Shown here one piece after another: positions 24,213 through 32,778 of a stretch of 64,000 nucleotides of DNA. Numbering within the stretch: position 1 is the first letter of the stretch; every line of letters begins with the position of its first letter. The notes beneath the pieces are model-generated. The model worked only from the letters and a program-made list of their open reading frames with translations. It did not search any database and was not told the DNA's origin. The stretch lies in assembly GCF_030145145.1 (NCBI RefSeq), contig NZ_JAQYWD010000034.1, positions 1 through 64,000 of the forward strand, given 5' to 3'. The DNA is from Desulfobacula sp. (GTDB taxonomy: Bacteria > Desulfobacterota > Desulfobacteria > Desulfobacterales > Desulfobacteraceae). A program made the translations under genes and the position numbers.

Positions 24213-25409
24213 ATGTTTAACAAATCCTATATTCCGTTTAACGGATATTATTCATCTCCATTTTGCAAGTGGCAAGGCAGTTTCCAGAATGAGAACGCCA
24301 TTGAGTTAGGGGCAAAAACAGCCCGCTCATGGCTGCTGAAGAAAAACATAGACCCCACGATTATCGATTATCTGTATTTTGGCAATACCGTGGCCCAGCA
24401 TCGCATTTTTCACGGCCACAACTGGGCCGCTGCAATGGTGGTGGACAATGAAAAGAATCTGCCTGGCCTGTTTGTACACCAGGCGTGTTCAACAAGTGCC
24501 ACCTGTATCTACCTGGCCGCTTTAAATATTGAAGCCGGTATCTATGACACAGGGTTTGCACTGATGTCCGACAGATGCTCCAATGGTCCGCATACCATCT
24601 GGCCTAACCCTAAAGGACCGGGGGGAGAGGTGATCTCTGAAAACTGGAATATGGACAACATGAATTTTGATCCCAATGCCGGATTGAAAATGGTCCAGAC
24701 CGGTGAAAACGTTGCCAGGGAAGTCAGTGCCACCCGGGAAGAAGCGGATGCCATGACCCTACGCCGTTATGAGCAGTACCTGGATGCCCTGAAAGATGAC
24801 CGGGCTTTCCAGAAACGCTATATGATGCCCGTGGAAATACAGGTAAACCGGAAAAAAACCATTGTTGTTGAAGCGGATGAAGGCATAACGCCCTGCACGG
24901 CTGATGGTCTTGCAAAACTGAGACCCGTCGAACAGGGAGGCATTCACACCTTCGGTTCCCAGACCCATCCCGCCGACGGCAATTGCGGTATCATTGTTAC
25001 GACAAAGGACAAAGCAAAAGAACTCAGCGCGGACAAGAACATTGAAGTTCAGATTATTGCGTACGGATTCGCAAGGGTAAAAAAAGGCTTCATGCCTGCT
25101 GCACCGGTGCCTGCTGCTCAAATGGCACTGGACCAGGCGGGTCTTACCATGGATGACATCAAGGCCATCAAGACCCATAACCCATTTGCCATCAACGACC
25201 TTAACCTGGCAAAGATGATGAACATTGATGTCATGAAAATGAACAACTACGGCAGCAGTCTGATTTTCGGTCACCCCCAGGGGCCCACTGCCGGTCGTCT
25301 GATTTGTGAACTCATTGAAGAGTTAGCCCTCATTGGCGGTGGATACGGCATGTTTGCAGGGTGTGCTGCCGGTGACACCGGTGTGGGGATGATTTTTAAG
25401 GTCAGTTAA
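24213..25409 (+). CDS. Thiolase-family acetyl-CoA acyltransferase
   Basis: The 398-residue protein starts at ATG 24213 behind AGAAAGGAA. It has the nucleophile Cys in VHQACSTSATCIY near residue 88, the His in IFGHPQGPTAGRL, and the C-terminal Cys in FAGCAAGDTG. This is the full catalytic set of a degradative thiolase, cleaving 3-oxoacyl-CoA with CoA. The sequence around the His (NNYGSSLIFGHPQGP) differs from the common NGGAIALGHPLG form, so it belongs to a less usual thiolase branch. It is the last gene before a terminator-like hairpin. Confidence 0.9.
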   Translation: MFNKSYIPFNGYYSSPFCKWQGSFQNENAIELGAKTARSWLLKKNIDPTIIDYLYFGNTVAQHRIFHGHNWAAAMVVDNEKNLPGLFVHQACSTSATCIYLAALNIEAGIYDTGFALMSDRCSNGPHTIWPNPKGPGGEVISENWNMDNMNFDPNAGLKMVQTGENVAREVSATREEADAMTLRRYEQYLDALKDDRAFQKRYMMPVEIQVNRKKTIVVEADEGITPCTADGLAKLRPVEQGGIHTFGSQTHPADGNCGIIVTTKDKAKELSADKNIEVQIIAYGFARVKKGFMPAAPVPAAQMALDQAGLTMDDIKAIKTHNPFAINDLNLAKMMNIDVMKMNNYGSSLIFGHPQGPTAGRLICELIEELALIGGGYGMFAGCAAGDTGVGMIFKVS

Positions 25410-25454
25410 CCAGACCACGTCTCAACGAGCGGTAGGCATCGGATGAACTTTTTA

Positions 25455-25493
25455 TCAAAACGGGCCCTTTTTTCCATAATGGACCCGTTTTGA
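25455..25493 (+). terminator. Terminator after the thiolase gene
   Basis: Inverted repeat TCAAAACGGGCCC (25455-25467) and GGACCCGTTTTGA (25481-25493), 12 of 13 positions paired, with a 13-nt loop. It is followed by a T-rich stretch and lies 46 bp past the thiolase stop. It would end the first ligase-fusion-thiolase operon. Confidence 0.7.
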
Positions 25494-25523
25494 TTCACTT
25501 ATTTAAAGAGGGGAGGGGATCGT

Positions 25524-27110
25524 ATGCAGGGAAAATATGTTTTAAAGGAATTGAGCCGCTACCGGCTGGGGACTTTTGCAGATTTAATATATCGGAATGC
25601 CATTCTTTACCCCGAAGCAGAGGCCTTTGTCTGCAGCGCCGAAAGGATCAGTTTCAGGCGGTTCAACGAGCGAGTGAACCGTCTCATAAACGGTCTCGGC
25701 GCCAGGGGTATCCGGAAGGGAGATGTCCTGGGGATACTTTCCTGGAATCGGAATGAATACCCTGAGGTTTTTGGGGCGGCAATGAAGGGAGGATATATTG
25801 CGGCCCATCTGAATCCCCGCCTTAAATCCGAAGAGCTGCTTCATCAGATTGAGGATTCCATGGCACGTGTGTTGTTTATAGGCGGTGAATTCGTAGAAGT
25901 AATAGAAACGATAAGACATCAATTCACCAGAACAGAACTGATTATCCTCTTTGACCCACCCCGTGAAAATATGTCGGAATACAAGACCTTTCTCCAGGGG
26001 AATTCCCCGGATGAACCTGATGTCGATGTCATGGAGGATGATCCCGTGACGATACTCTATACCAGCGGAACCACCGGTATTCCCCGGGGAGCTGTCTACA
26101 CGCACAGGCAGAAGATGGAGAGTACTATTTCCAAGGCCCTGGATATTGGGGTTCAGTTCGGGGACAGGCATCTTGTGGTGATCCCCATGTTTCACGTGGG
26201 GGGGGACAGCCATATCTGGCCCTTTTTTTTAACGGGTGGCTGTAATGTGGTTATTCCCAGTGCTTCATTCGATCCGGAGATGGCACTCCAGACCATTGAA
26301 AAGGAGCAGATTACCGACATTCATATCGTTCCCACCCAGCTGGTTTCTCTAATCAATTTTCCAAGTGTTCGGGAGTTTGAACTCAAAACCCTGAAGCGGG
26401 TATGGTATGCAGCATCTCCAATGCCTGTGGAGATTATCAAACAGGGGCTTTCCATCTTTGGCCCCATATTCATGCAGGGCTACGGGCAAACGGAATCCGG
26501 CCCCCACGCAACGGTTCTCAAGCAGGCGAACCATACTGCCGCAGAAATCCAAGAAAATCCCCATGTGCTGGAATCCTGCGGGCAGCCATGTCTCGGGGTG
26601 CATATCCGGATCGTTGATGAAAAGGGGGACGATCTTGAGGCCGGTCAGATCGGTGAGATTATCATAAACAGCAGACGGAATATGACCGGGTACTGGAACA
26701 AGCCCCGGGAAACGGAAGATGCCGTAAAAGACGGATGGCTGTACACCGGGGATATGGGGTATTGCGACCAGCGGGGATTTATCTATATTGCTGACAGAAA
26801 AAAGGATATGATCGTTACGGGGGGGGAAAATGTCTACCCCAAAGAGGTGGAAGAGATTCTTTACCGACATCCGCTGGTCATGGAAGCCGCTGTAATCGGT
26901 ATTCCGGACCCGTATTGGGTTGAGAGTGTGCATGCCGTGGTGGTTCTCAAAGAAGGGGCACAGGTAGCTGAAAAGGATATCCTTGATTTTTGCAAGGAAA
27001 ATATTGCCAGTTACAAAGCACCAAAGACCATAGAGCTCGTGGAATCCCTGCCCAAAAGTCCCCAGGGGAAGGTTCTCAAAAAGGAGATCAGGAAAAGACT
27101 CAGTTCTTGA
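25524..27110 (+). CDS. AMP-forming acyl-CoA synthetase (second copy)
   Basis: The 528-residue ANL ligase has LYTSGTTGIPRGAVYTHRQ, the YGQTES motif, DGWLYTGDMGYCDQRGFIYI, DRKKDMIVTGGENVYPKEV and the catalytic Lys in PKSPQGKVLKKEI. It is related to but distinct from the ligase at 20553, so two substrates or affinities are likely. RBS GGGGAGGGG sits 6 bp before ATG. It precedes the second TRAP transporter, suggesting an uptake-plus-activation pair, with a 214-bp gap between. Confidence 0.92.
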   Translation: MQGKYVLKELSRYRLGTFADLIYRNAILYPEAEAFVCSAERISFRRFNERVNRLINGLGARGIRKGDVLGILSWNRNEYPEVFGAAMKGGYIAAHLNPRLKSEELLHQIEDSMARVLFIGGEFVEVIETIRHQFTRTELIILFDPPRENMSEYKTFLQGNSPDEPDVDVMEDDPVTILYTSGTTGIPRGAVYTHRQKMESTISKALDIGVQFGDRHLVVIPMFHVGGDSHIWPFFLTGGCNVVIPSASFDPEMALQTIEKEQITDIHIVPTQLVSLINFPSVREFELKTLKRVWYAASPMPVEIIKQGLSIFGPIFMQGYGQTESGPHATVLKQANHTAAEIQENPHVLESCGQPCLGVHIRIVDEKGDDLEAGQIGEIIINSRRNMTGYWNKPRETEDAVKDGWLYTGDMGYCDQRGFIYIADRKKDMIVTGGENVYPKEVEEILYRHPLVMEAAVIGIPDPYWVESVHAVVVLKEGAQVAEKDILDFCKENIASYKAPKTIELVESLPKSPQGKVLKKEIRKRLSS

Positions 27111-27324
27111 TGATTTGAAAAAAGAAATTGCCTAGGGATCGGATCTTCCTTTGATCTTGACTCTTCTGATATTTTTATAGATAGTTTTGGAAAGGAAATT
27201 CCAGTGTTGAGATCTCCGATGCCTCGTTTGGGGGAAAATAGCATTCGGGTGTATGATGAAGTGTTCATTGCTGTGCTGTTTGTGTCGGATTACAAATAAT
27301 AACGTTTTTTTTGGAGGTGTGAGC

Positions 27325-28350
27325 ATGAAAAGTGTTACAGGAAAAGGTATTTTTGTTTTTATTTTGTTGGGTGTACTTGTTTTTTGGATGTCTCCGGCCA
27401 GCGCAAAACAGATTACTCTGAGGTTTGCAAGTGGTTTCCCCACCATGCAGGTCATTACCGGAAAAATAATTGTGCCCTGGATTGAAGAGATCAACAAAAA
27501 AGGCCAAGGCAAGGTCAATATCAAGTTATATCCTGCCGGTGCCCTGGGTAAAGCGCCGGATTCTTATGATCTTGCGGAAAAAGGTATCGCAGATCTATCC
27601 TATCACCTGGCGGATTACACTCCCGGGCGGTTTCCCATGACAACTGTTTTTTCCCTGCCCTTTGTTATCCCGTCCGGCCAGATCGCTTCCGAGGCCATGT
27701 GGAAAACTTATCAAAAGGAACCCAAATTCCGGGAAGAATACAGCAAAGTCAAAGTTCTGGCATTGTTCTGCCATTCAGGCGGCCATTTTCATACCGTAAA
27801 AAAACCCATTTACACTATGTCTGATTTCAATGGCTTGAAAATGCGGACGGCAAATCCCAGCATCAGCAATGCATTAAAGCTCTGGGGAGCCATCCCTGTG
27901 TCCATGCCCGTTACTGAAACCTATCAGTCCCTGGAACGAAATGTGCTTGATGGAACGGTTATGGTCTGGGAGGGCATGGGTGTCTTTAAATTGAATGAAG
28001 TGACAAAATATGCCACAATTGCCGACTTATACACCATGCCCATGATGATTGTCATGAACAAAGACAGCTGGGAAAAGCTTCCCGCAGATGTGCAAGCGCT
28101 GATTGACAGCACGACGGGATTGCAGATGTCTTCCGCTTCCGGCAAGGCATTTGACAACCTGGAAGTCCCTTTCAGGGCAATGTCCTTAAAAAAAGGGATA
28201 AAAGAGATTATCATGGAGCCTTCTGAGATGGCAAAAATGAAAGAATCAGTCCTGCCCCTGAGAGCGGAATGGGTCAAGGATATGGAAAAAAAGGGATTGC
28301 CCGGACAACAGGTTCTGGATACGGCGCTGGGTTTTCTTGGCGTGGAATAG
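27325..28350 (+). CDS. dctP: TRAP transporter periplasmic solute-binding protein (second system)
   Basis: A 341-residue DctP-type protein from ATG 27325 behind TTGGAGGTG. The signal peptide spans residues 1-27 (a lipid-rich run ending SPASA). The mature protein shows ITLRFASGFPTMQ, VNIKLYPAGALGKAPDSYDLAEKGIADLSYH and GLKMRTANPS with the Arg that normally pairs with a carboxylate. The binding protein is divergent from the one at 16406, so the two TRAP systems probably take different acids. It is followed by dctQ and dctM. Confidence 0.93.
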   Translation: MKSVTGKGIFVFILLGVLVFWMSPASAKQITLRFASGFPTMQVITGKIIVPWIEEINKKGQGKVNIKLYPAGALGKAPDSYDLAEKGIADLSYHLADYTPGRFPMTTVFSLPFVIPSGQIASEAMWKTYQKEPKFREEYSKVKVLALFCHSGGHFHTVKKPIYTMSDFNGLKMRTANPSISNALKLWGAIPVSMPVTETYQSLERNVLDGTVMVWEGMGVFKLNEVTKYATIADLYTMPMMIVMNKDSWEKLPADVQALIDSTTGLQMSSASGKAFDNLEVPFRAMSLKKGIKEIIMEPSEMAKMKESVLPLRAEWVKDMEKKGLPGQQVLDTALGFLGVE

Positions 28351-28504
28351 GAAACTACCTGAATCGTCCCCGGGGCGATGCAAGACACCAATGGCAGCGT
28401 TTTTTTTGGGGGGAATTTCAAAGAAGGCTTGTCCCCCCTGCGCTGCCGGAATTTCAGTGGGTTTTTTTGATATTATTTTTAGACAGAATAGAAAGTTTGG
28501 GTAT

Positions 28505-29011
28505 ATGAATTTTAGAAACAGCGTAAATATAATGGGAGTATTCAGCCATTACCTGTCCAGGCTGGGGTGTGTGTCCCTTTTTGCCATGATGTGCTTGACG
28601 GTTGTGGATGTTGTGGGCCGGTATGTTTTCAATTCCCCCATCCTGGGGGCTTTTGAACTCACCGAATTCCTTGTGTCGATAACGGTTTTCTCTTTTCTTG
28701 GATATGCACAATCCCAGAAAATACATGTTACCGTGGATATTTTATTTGACCGCTTTCCGAAAAATTTCCAGGGCTTGATTAATCTGGTTAATTATACGGT
28801 CTGTGTCATCCTCCTTTTCCTGATATCATGGAAAGGGTTTGAAAAAGCACTGGAAGCACTTGAAACCGGAGAAAAACCCATGAATCTTCCCGTTTTTGAT
28901 TATCCGTTTGTTTTTTTCCTGTCCCTGGGATGTGCGGTGATGTGCATTGAATTTATAAGAGATATCATTAGAACAATTGTAAAACGAAAAAAAGGTGAAA
29001 TGATTAAATGA
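28505..29011 (+). CDS. dctQ: TRAP transporter small membrane subunit (second system)
   Basis: The 168-residue protein (from ATG 28505) has four membrane helices, with the family motif VVDVVGRYVFNSPILGAFELTE in the first half. The frame is open back to 28337 but the upstream part would overlap the dctP end and is rich in unusual residues, so the later ATG is preferred; the RBS is weak. It overlaps dctM by 4 bp (ATGA). It is the standard partner of dctM in TRAP systems. Confidence 0.88.
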   Translation: MNFRNSVNIMGVFSHYLSRLGCVSLFAMMCLTVVDVVGRYVFNSPILGAFELTEFLVSITVFSFLGYAQSQKIHVTVDILFDRFPKNFQGLINLVNYTVCVILLFLISWKGFEKALEALETGEKPMNLPVFDYPFVFFLSLGCAVMCIEFIRDIIRTIVKRKKGEMIK

Positions 29012-30306
29012 GCCCAGAGATGATCGGAATTATAGGTGTTGTAGCATTATTTGTTTTTCTGGCATTCAAGATGTATATTGGTGTGGCCATGGCCCTGATC
29101 GGGTTTGTGGGCATCAGCTTAATCATCAATGTGAATGCCGGCCTGAATATCTTGGGAATGGTACCCTGGTCAGAGGGATCATCTTATACCATGAGTGTTA
29201 TTCCGCTTTTTGTTCTCATGGGACAGTTTGCCTTTGTTTCCGGCATCAGCCAGGATATTTACAAGGCAGTCAATTCCTGGATGGGACATCTTCGGGGAGG
29301 GCTGGCCATGGCAACCATTATGGCCTGTGCCGGTTTTGCAGCCGTATGCGGATCTTCCCTTGCCACCGGTGCCACCATGGGAAGGGTAGCCATACCTGAA
29401 ATGGATAAGTACGGTTATGATCCCAGTTTATCCACGGGCTGCGTTGCCGCCGGCGGTACCCTCGGCATCCTGATCCCGCCCAGTATCGGGTTTGTCATTT
29501 ATGGTATTCTGACGGAACAATCCATTGGCAAACTTTTTATGGCGGGGATTTTACCGGGCGTTTTACTGGCAGCTCTTTTTATGCTGGCAATTTATGTAAA
29601 ATGTCGGCTAAATCCCCAGGCAGGACCCAAGGCGGAACCCACCACATGGTTGGTCAAGTTTAAATCCCTGTACAGCACCTGGCCCATGCTATTGTTGTTT
29701 GCCCTGGTGATGGGGGGGATATACTATGGCATTTTTACTCCCACCGAGGCAGCCGGGATTGGTGCTTTTGGGGCATTTGTTATCGCCGTTGTCAAGCGAA
29801 AGCTTTCCTGGCAGGTCTTTATTGAGAGCCTGTTGGCAACAGGGAATATGACGGCCATGATTTTCTTGATCATTATCGGTGCCAATATATTTTCGTCTTT
29901 TCTCGCATTGACGGGTATCCCCATGTTACTGGCCGACTCCATTGTCACGCTGGCTTTGCCCAAATTAGCGATTCTAATGATTATCATCCTGATTTTTGTT
30001 GCCCTGGGTTGTGTGATGGATTGTTTTGCCATCATGATTTTAATGGTTCCCATCCTTTATCCCATTATTCAGACATTGGAATTCGATCCCTTGTGGTTTG
30101 GCGTTATCATGGTGATTGTGCTGGAGGTCGGGCTCATAACCCCTCCTGTGGGCTTGAATGTTTTTGTGATCAAGGGGGCCGCCCCGGATGTGCCGCTAAC
30201 CACAATTTTCAGGGGTATCTGGCCGTTTATGATTGCTGCCGTTGCCTGTATTGCCATCATCATTCTCATTCCCCAGGTTGCATTGTTTCTTCCATCAAAA
30301 ATGTAA
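29008..30306 (+). CDS. dctM: TRAP transporter large membrane subunit (second system)
   Basis: The 432-residue channel subunit, about 12 helices, has MSVIPLFVLMGQFAFVSGIS, CAGFAAVCGSSLATGATMGRVA, GILIPPSIGFVIYGILTEQ, FTPTEAAGIGAFGAF and GLITPPVGLNVFVIKG, the DctM signature series. It is a paralog of the protein at 14325 and is the same length. It ends the dctPQM set; an NTF2-like gene follows after 83 bp. Confidence 0.95.
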   Translation: MSPEMIGIIGVVALFVFLAFKMYIGVAMALIGFVGISLIINVNAGLNILGMVPWSEGSSYTMSVIPLFVLMGQFAFVSGISQDIYKAVNSWMGHLRGGLAMATIMACAGFAAVCGSSLATGATMGRVAIPEMDKYGYDPSLSTGCVAAGGTLGILIPPSIGFVIYGILTEQSIGKLFMAGILPGVLLAALFMLAIYVKCRLNPQAGPKAEPTTWLVKFKSLYSTWPMLLLFALVMGGIYYGIFTPTEAAGIGAFGAFVIAVVKRKLSWQVFIESLLATGNMTAMIFLIIIGANIFSSFLALTGIPMLLADSIVTLALPKLAILMIIILIFVALGCVMDCFAIMILMVPILYPIIQTLEFDPLWFGVIMVIVLEVGLITPPVGLNVFVIKGAAPDVPLTTIFRGIWPFMIAAVACIAIIILIPQVALFLPSKM

Positions 30307-30389
30307 TCAAACTAGCATAAATATAGAAATGTTCAGGGATCGTTTGTTTCCCTGGGTGATTTTTCAAAACTTCTCAAGGAGGAACCAAT

Positions 30390-30770
30390 ATGACATCCGT
30401 TCAGGAAATCAATAAAGACATCGTAAAAAAATTTTATGACTTGATTATCAACAAAAAAGATTATGAAGCCGCCAGACCGTATATCGGGCCGCGCTACAAA
30501 CAGCACAATCCTCTTGTTAAAGATCGTCCTGAAGGGCTCAAGGAATTTATAGAATTCCTTAAAAAAAATTATCCGGAAGCCCGAAGTGACATCAAGCGAG
30601 TCATCGCTGAAGAGGATTATGTCGTGCTCCATGTTCATTCAACCCGTTCACCAACCGTACACCGTGCCATTATTGAAATCTTTCGGCTGGAAAACGGCAA
30701 GATTGACGAGCACTGGGACGTTATTCAGGAAATCCCTGTAACCTCGGCCAATGAGAATGGGATGTTCTAA
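30390..30770 (+). CDS. SnoaL/NTF2-like domain protein
   Basis: The 126-residue protein has the cone-shaped NTF2-like pattern of predicted SnoaL-like polyketide cyclases: NKDIVKKFYDLIINKKDYEAA at the start, YIGPRYKQHNPLVKDRPEGLKEFI, then DYVVLHVHSTRS and VEIFRLENGKIDEHWDVIQEIP-type end. This fold serves as an isomerase, hydratase or ligand-binding scaffold; the substrate is unknown. It has a strong RBS (AAGGAGGA). It may be the last gene of the ligase-TRAP operon. Confidence 0.85.
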   Translation: MTSVQEINKDIVKKFYDLIINKKDYEAARPYIGPRYKQHNPLVKDRPEGLKEFIEFLKKNYPEARSDIKRVIAEEDYVVLHVHSTRSPTVHRAIIEIFRLENGKIDEHWDVIQEIPVTSANENGMF

Positions 30771-30782
30771 TAATGAGAATTT

Positions 30783-30821
30783 GACCCCGTCCATCAAAGT
30801 TGAAGTCTGAGAGCTGAATAA
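30783..30821 (+). repeat. Solo end of repeat C
   Basis: Bases 30783-30821 start GACCCCGTCCAT and match the right end of repeat C (34491-34529) at 30 of 39 positions, but the left half and hairpin core are missing. It lies just downstream of the NTF2-like gene. The flanking TAATGAGAATT resembles a MITE A end. It looks like a relic of an old insertion. Confidence 0.45.
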
Positions 30822-30865
30822 CAAATATTCAAGGATTTGAGGCTATTTTTTTTGAGGGGTAGGCC

Positions 30866-31300
30866 TCAGCAGCCTTGAGATCTTTCGGCAAAATAATCCA
30901 GGAGGGCGTTTTTTTTATGAAGCCTGCCAGACGTATCCAGGTGGTTGGATTTCAGGAGTGCGACGATGAAATCAACAATACCGCTGCCGCAGACCTCTTT
31001 GATCCTGCTGTCACCAATGGTGTGAAAGGCAAGGGTGCCAGCCTGGCAGTCGACCCGATCAACAGCACCATCTGTGCCACGCATGCCCGAGGACAGCCCC
31101 ATACCTTCAAAGGACGGGCCGGCAGCGGTTGACGGTACTTTATCCGGAGCGTTCACCCACACGTTGCAAGCACCGCAAATGCCTAACCCACCGCAGGGTT
31201 TTTCAATGCTGATGCCGGCATTTTCAAGTCAGTCATGCAGGTTTTCTCCTTTTTTTATCTGAACAGTGATTCCCAACGGTTCCACCAAAATACTGATCAT
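30866..31300 (-). pseudogene. Wrecked corrinoid-protein activator gene (RACo/DUF4445 type)
   Basis: The gene opens at ATG 31300 behind GGAGGG and encodes an N-terminal [2Fe-2S] ferredoxin segment, with an in-frame TGA at codon 24. After the TGA the frame continues through GISIEKPCGGLGICGACNV (a CGGxGxCGxC cluster motif) to the ASKHA/DUF4445 part: PSTAAGPSFEGMGLSSGMRG, then KEVCGSGIVDFIVALL. The middle (hundreds of residues in normal family members) is missing, so ferredoxin joins the ASKHA end directly near 31130, and the 3' end is also short. These proteins reactivate Co(II) corrinoid proteins with ATP. The loss leaves the neighbouring UroD-type methyltransferase without an activator here. 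Confidence 0.8.
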
Positions 31301-31578
31301 TTAAACCCTCCGGTATTAAAACGGGTATATGTGCGGTCAGTTTTTTTGATTTTTCAAAATGACCTTTCCAACGGGGTACGACTTTTATAAAACACGATAA
31401 AATCAACTATTTCGACACACATGTCAATGCAGTTAGCACAAATAACCGTCTGTCAGCCTCCAGACAGTGAACAAGGGTCCAGCATGAATAAAGGACGATT
31501 CCAGAGTGGCCAGAAGAAGTTGATTCTGCTATCATGCTGGTACTTTTTAAGACCCGATTTAGTGCCTGACGGAAACCC

Positions 31579-31704
31579 GTGTTTGGACGAAAAGTTGCCC
31601 ATATGCAAGGCGCAAGAAACTCTGAAACCGGAGTGTACCGCTGTACATGAGGATTTCAGAGTTTTGCAGCAACGCAGCAGATGGGTGAGTTTTCGTCTAA
31701 ACAC
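31579..31704. repeat. 126-bp imperfect palindrome (repeat D)
   Basis: The outer arms GTGTTTGGACGAAAA (31579-31593) and TTTTCGTCTAAACAC (31690-31704) pair at 14 of 15 positions. Inward, segments such as GAAACTCTGAAA and TTTCAGAGTTTT pair again, and the centre holds TGTAC-CGCT-GTACA. The whole can fold into one long hairpin, so both strands are open as ORFs. It ends 24 bp before the methyltransferase start codon. It may be a mobile hairpin, a REP-like unit or a transcriptional barrier. No transposase or similar copy was found in the window. Confidence 0.6.
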
Positions 31705-31728
31705 AATTTAAATATGATGTGAGATGTT

Positions 31729-32631
31729 ATGCACGACTCAATGAACAGAATAAACATTAGTATGTCAAACCGGCCTGTCCATTCTATTCCCAGGGGTGAA
31801 CTCTGGCTCGGAACCGACCTTCTCAAAAGAGCGGGTTATACAGATACGCTTGAAAATCACTTTCGTCTGGTGGATCAATTGGGCCAGGATATGATCTGCC
31901 TGCCGATTGCCGATGACACCTCCCACAGGCCCGTCCTGGGGTATCGATATTTTGACTGCCGAGACCTTAACCAAGCGACCCGGAACCGGGACCGATTCGT
32001 GGCTGCGGTTGTGGACGGTCCGTTCCAGGAATTGACCAACCGGATGGGATTGATGGCAGTTTTGACAGGGTGGGTTCAAAAGCGGCCGGAGATGGCCAGG
32101 GCCTATGCAGTGGAACAGACAAAAGTGCTGGAGTTGATCTCCGGGTGCCTGGACCAGGGGGTTCATGCCGTGGTCATAGCAGAAGATCTTGCTGCTGATC
32201 AGGGGCTGCTGATGAGTCCCACAGATATAGGAACCCTCTGTTCATCCTTCTACACCCGGGCGGTTCCGATCATTCACGAGGCAAACGCCCGGGCGTTTTT
32301 ACACTCCTGCGGCAATATTACGCAACTGATAACACTGATCAAGACGTGGCAGGTTGACGGCCTGGCGTCAGTGCAGCATCGTGCCAATGATCTTCCGGGG
32401 CTGCGAAACGCCTTGGGGTCTTCCCTGGTGATCATGGCCGGAATCGATGCCGAGTTGCTGGCATCGGATGACCCTCGGCCGGACGTGTTGAAAGATTTCG
32501 AGAATCTTATCACTTCCCTGGCGCCTGGCGGCGGACTGATTCTCAGCTCCAGCTGTGGCCTTTACAGTGGTGATTTTTTTGAACGGATTCAAAGGATTTA
32601 TGCCATGGCAGACCGTCTTGTCGAGGACTGA
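31729..32631 (+). CDS. UroD-family corrinoid methyltransferase (MtaA/MtbA type)
   Basis: The 300-residue protein has the uroporphyrinogen-decarboxylase-like TIM barrel but carries the zinc ligands of corrinoid-dependent methyltransferases: HSCGN near residue 190 and the later Cys in LSSSCGLYSG near residue 280, i.e. the H-x-C...C pattern. Such enzymes move methyl groups between a corrinoid protein and a thiol or tetrahydrofolate. True UroD lacks this motif. No corrinoid protein lies in the window, and the activator next door is broken. The start ATG at 31729 is near a GAG-type RBS; ATG 31741 is an alternative. Confidence 0.82.
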   Translation: MHDSMNRINISMSNRPVHSIPRGELWLGTDLLKRAGYTDTLENHFRLVDQLGQDMICLPIADDTSHRPVLGYRYFDCRDLNQATRNRDRFVAAVVDGPFQELTNRMGLMAVLTGWVQKRPEMARAYAVEQTKVLELISGCLDQGVHAVVIAEDLAADQGLLMSPTDIGTLCSSFYTRAVPIIHEANARAFLHSCGNITQLITLIKTWQVDGLASVQHRANDLPGLRNALGSSLVIMAGIDAELLASDDPRPDVLKDFENLITSLAPGGGLILSSSCGLYSGDFFERIQRIYAMADRLVED

Positions 32632-32778
32632 TCTAAGCCTTATATTAACCGGGATTTTCTTTAAAAACAATATGGGTTGCTTCAGGCAGGGCCGGATGAC
32701 CCATAAAAACACCCTATCCGTCAATGCTGAGGGGGTTGAAAAAGGGGTGGCTAAAAATCGATGTGTTTCCAGCCCGGA

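Noticed and set aside
31226-31231. In-frame TGA of the activator pseudogene read as selenocysteine
   Set aside because: Desulfobacteria do use selenocysteine, but this gene also lacks most of its middle, and family members do not carry a Cys at that ferredoxin position as far as I recall; decay is simpler.
31421-31711. Overlapping open frames on both strands (about 96 and 83 codons)
   Set aside because: They arise because most of the region is one long palindrome, so both strands stay open; no RBS and no family resemblance.
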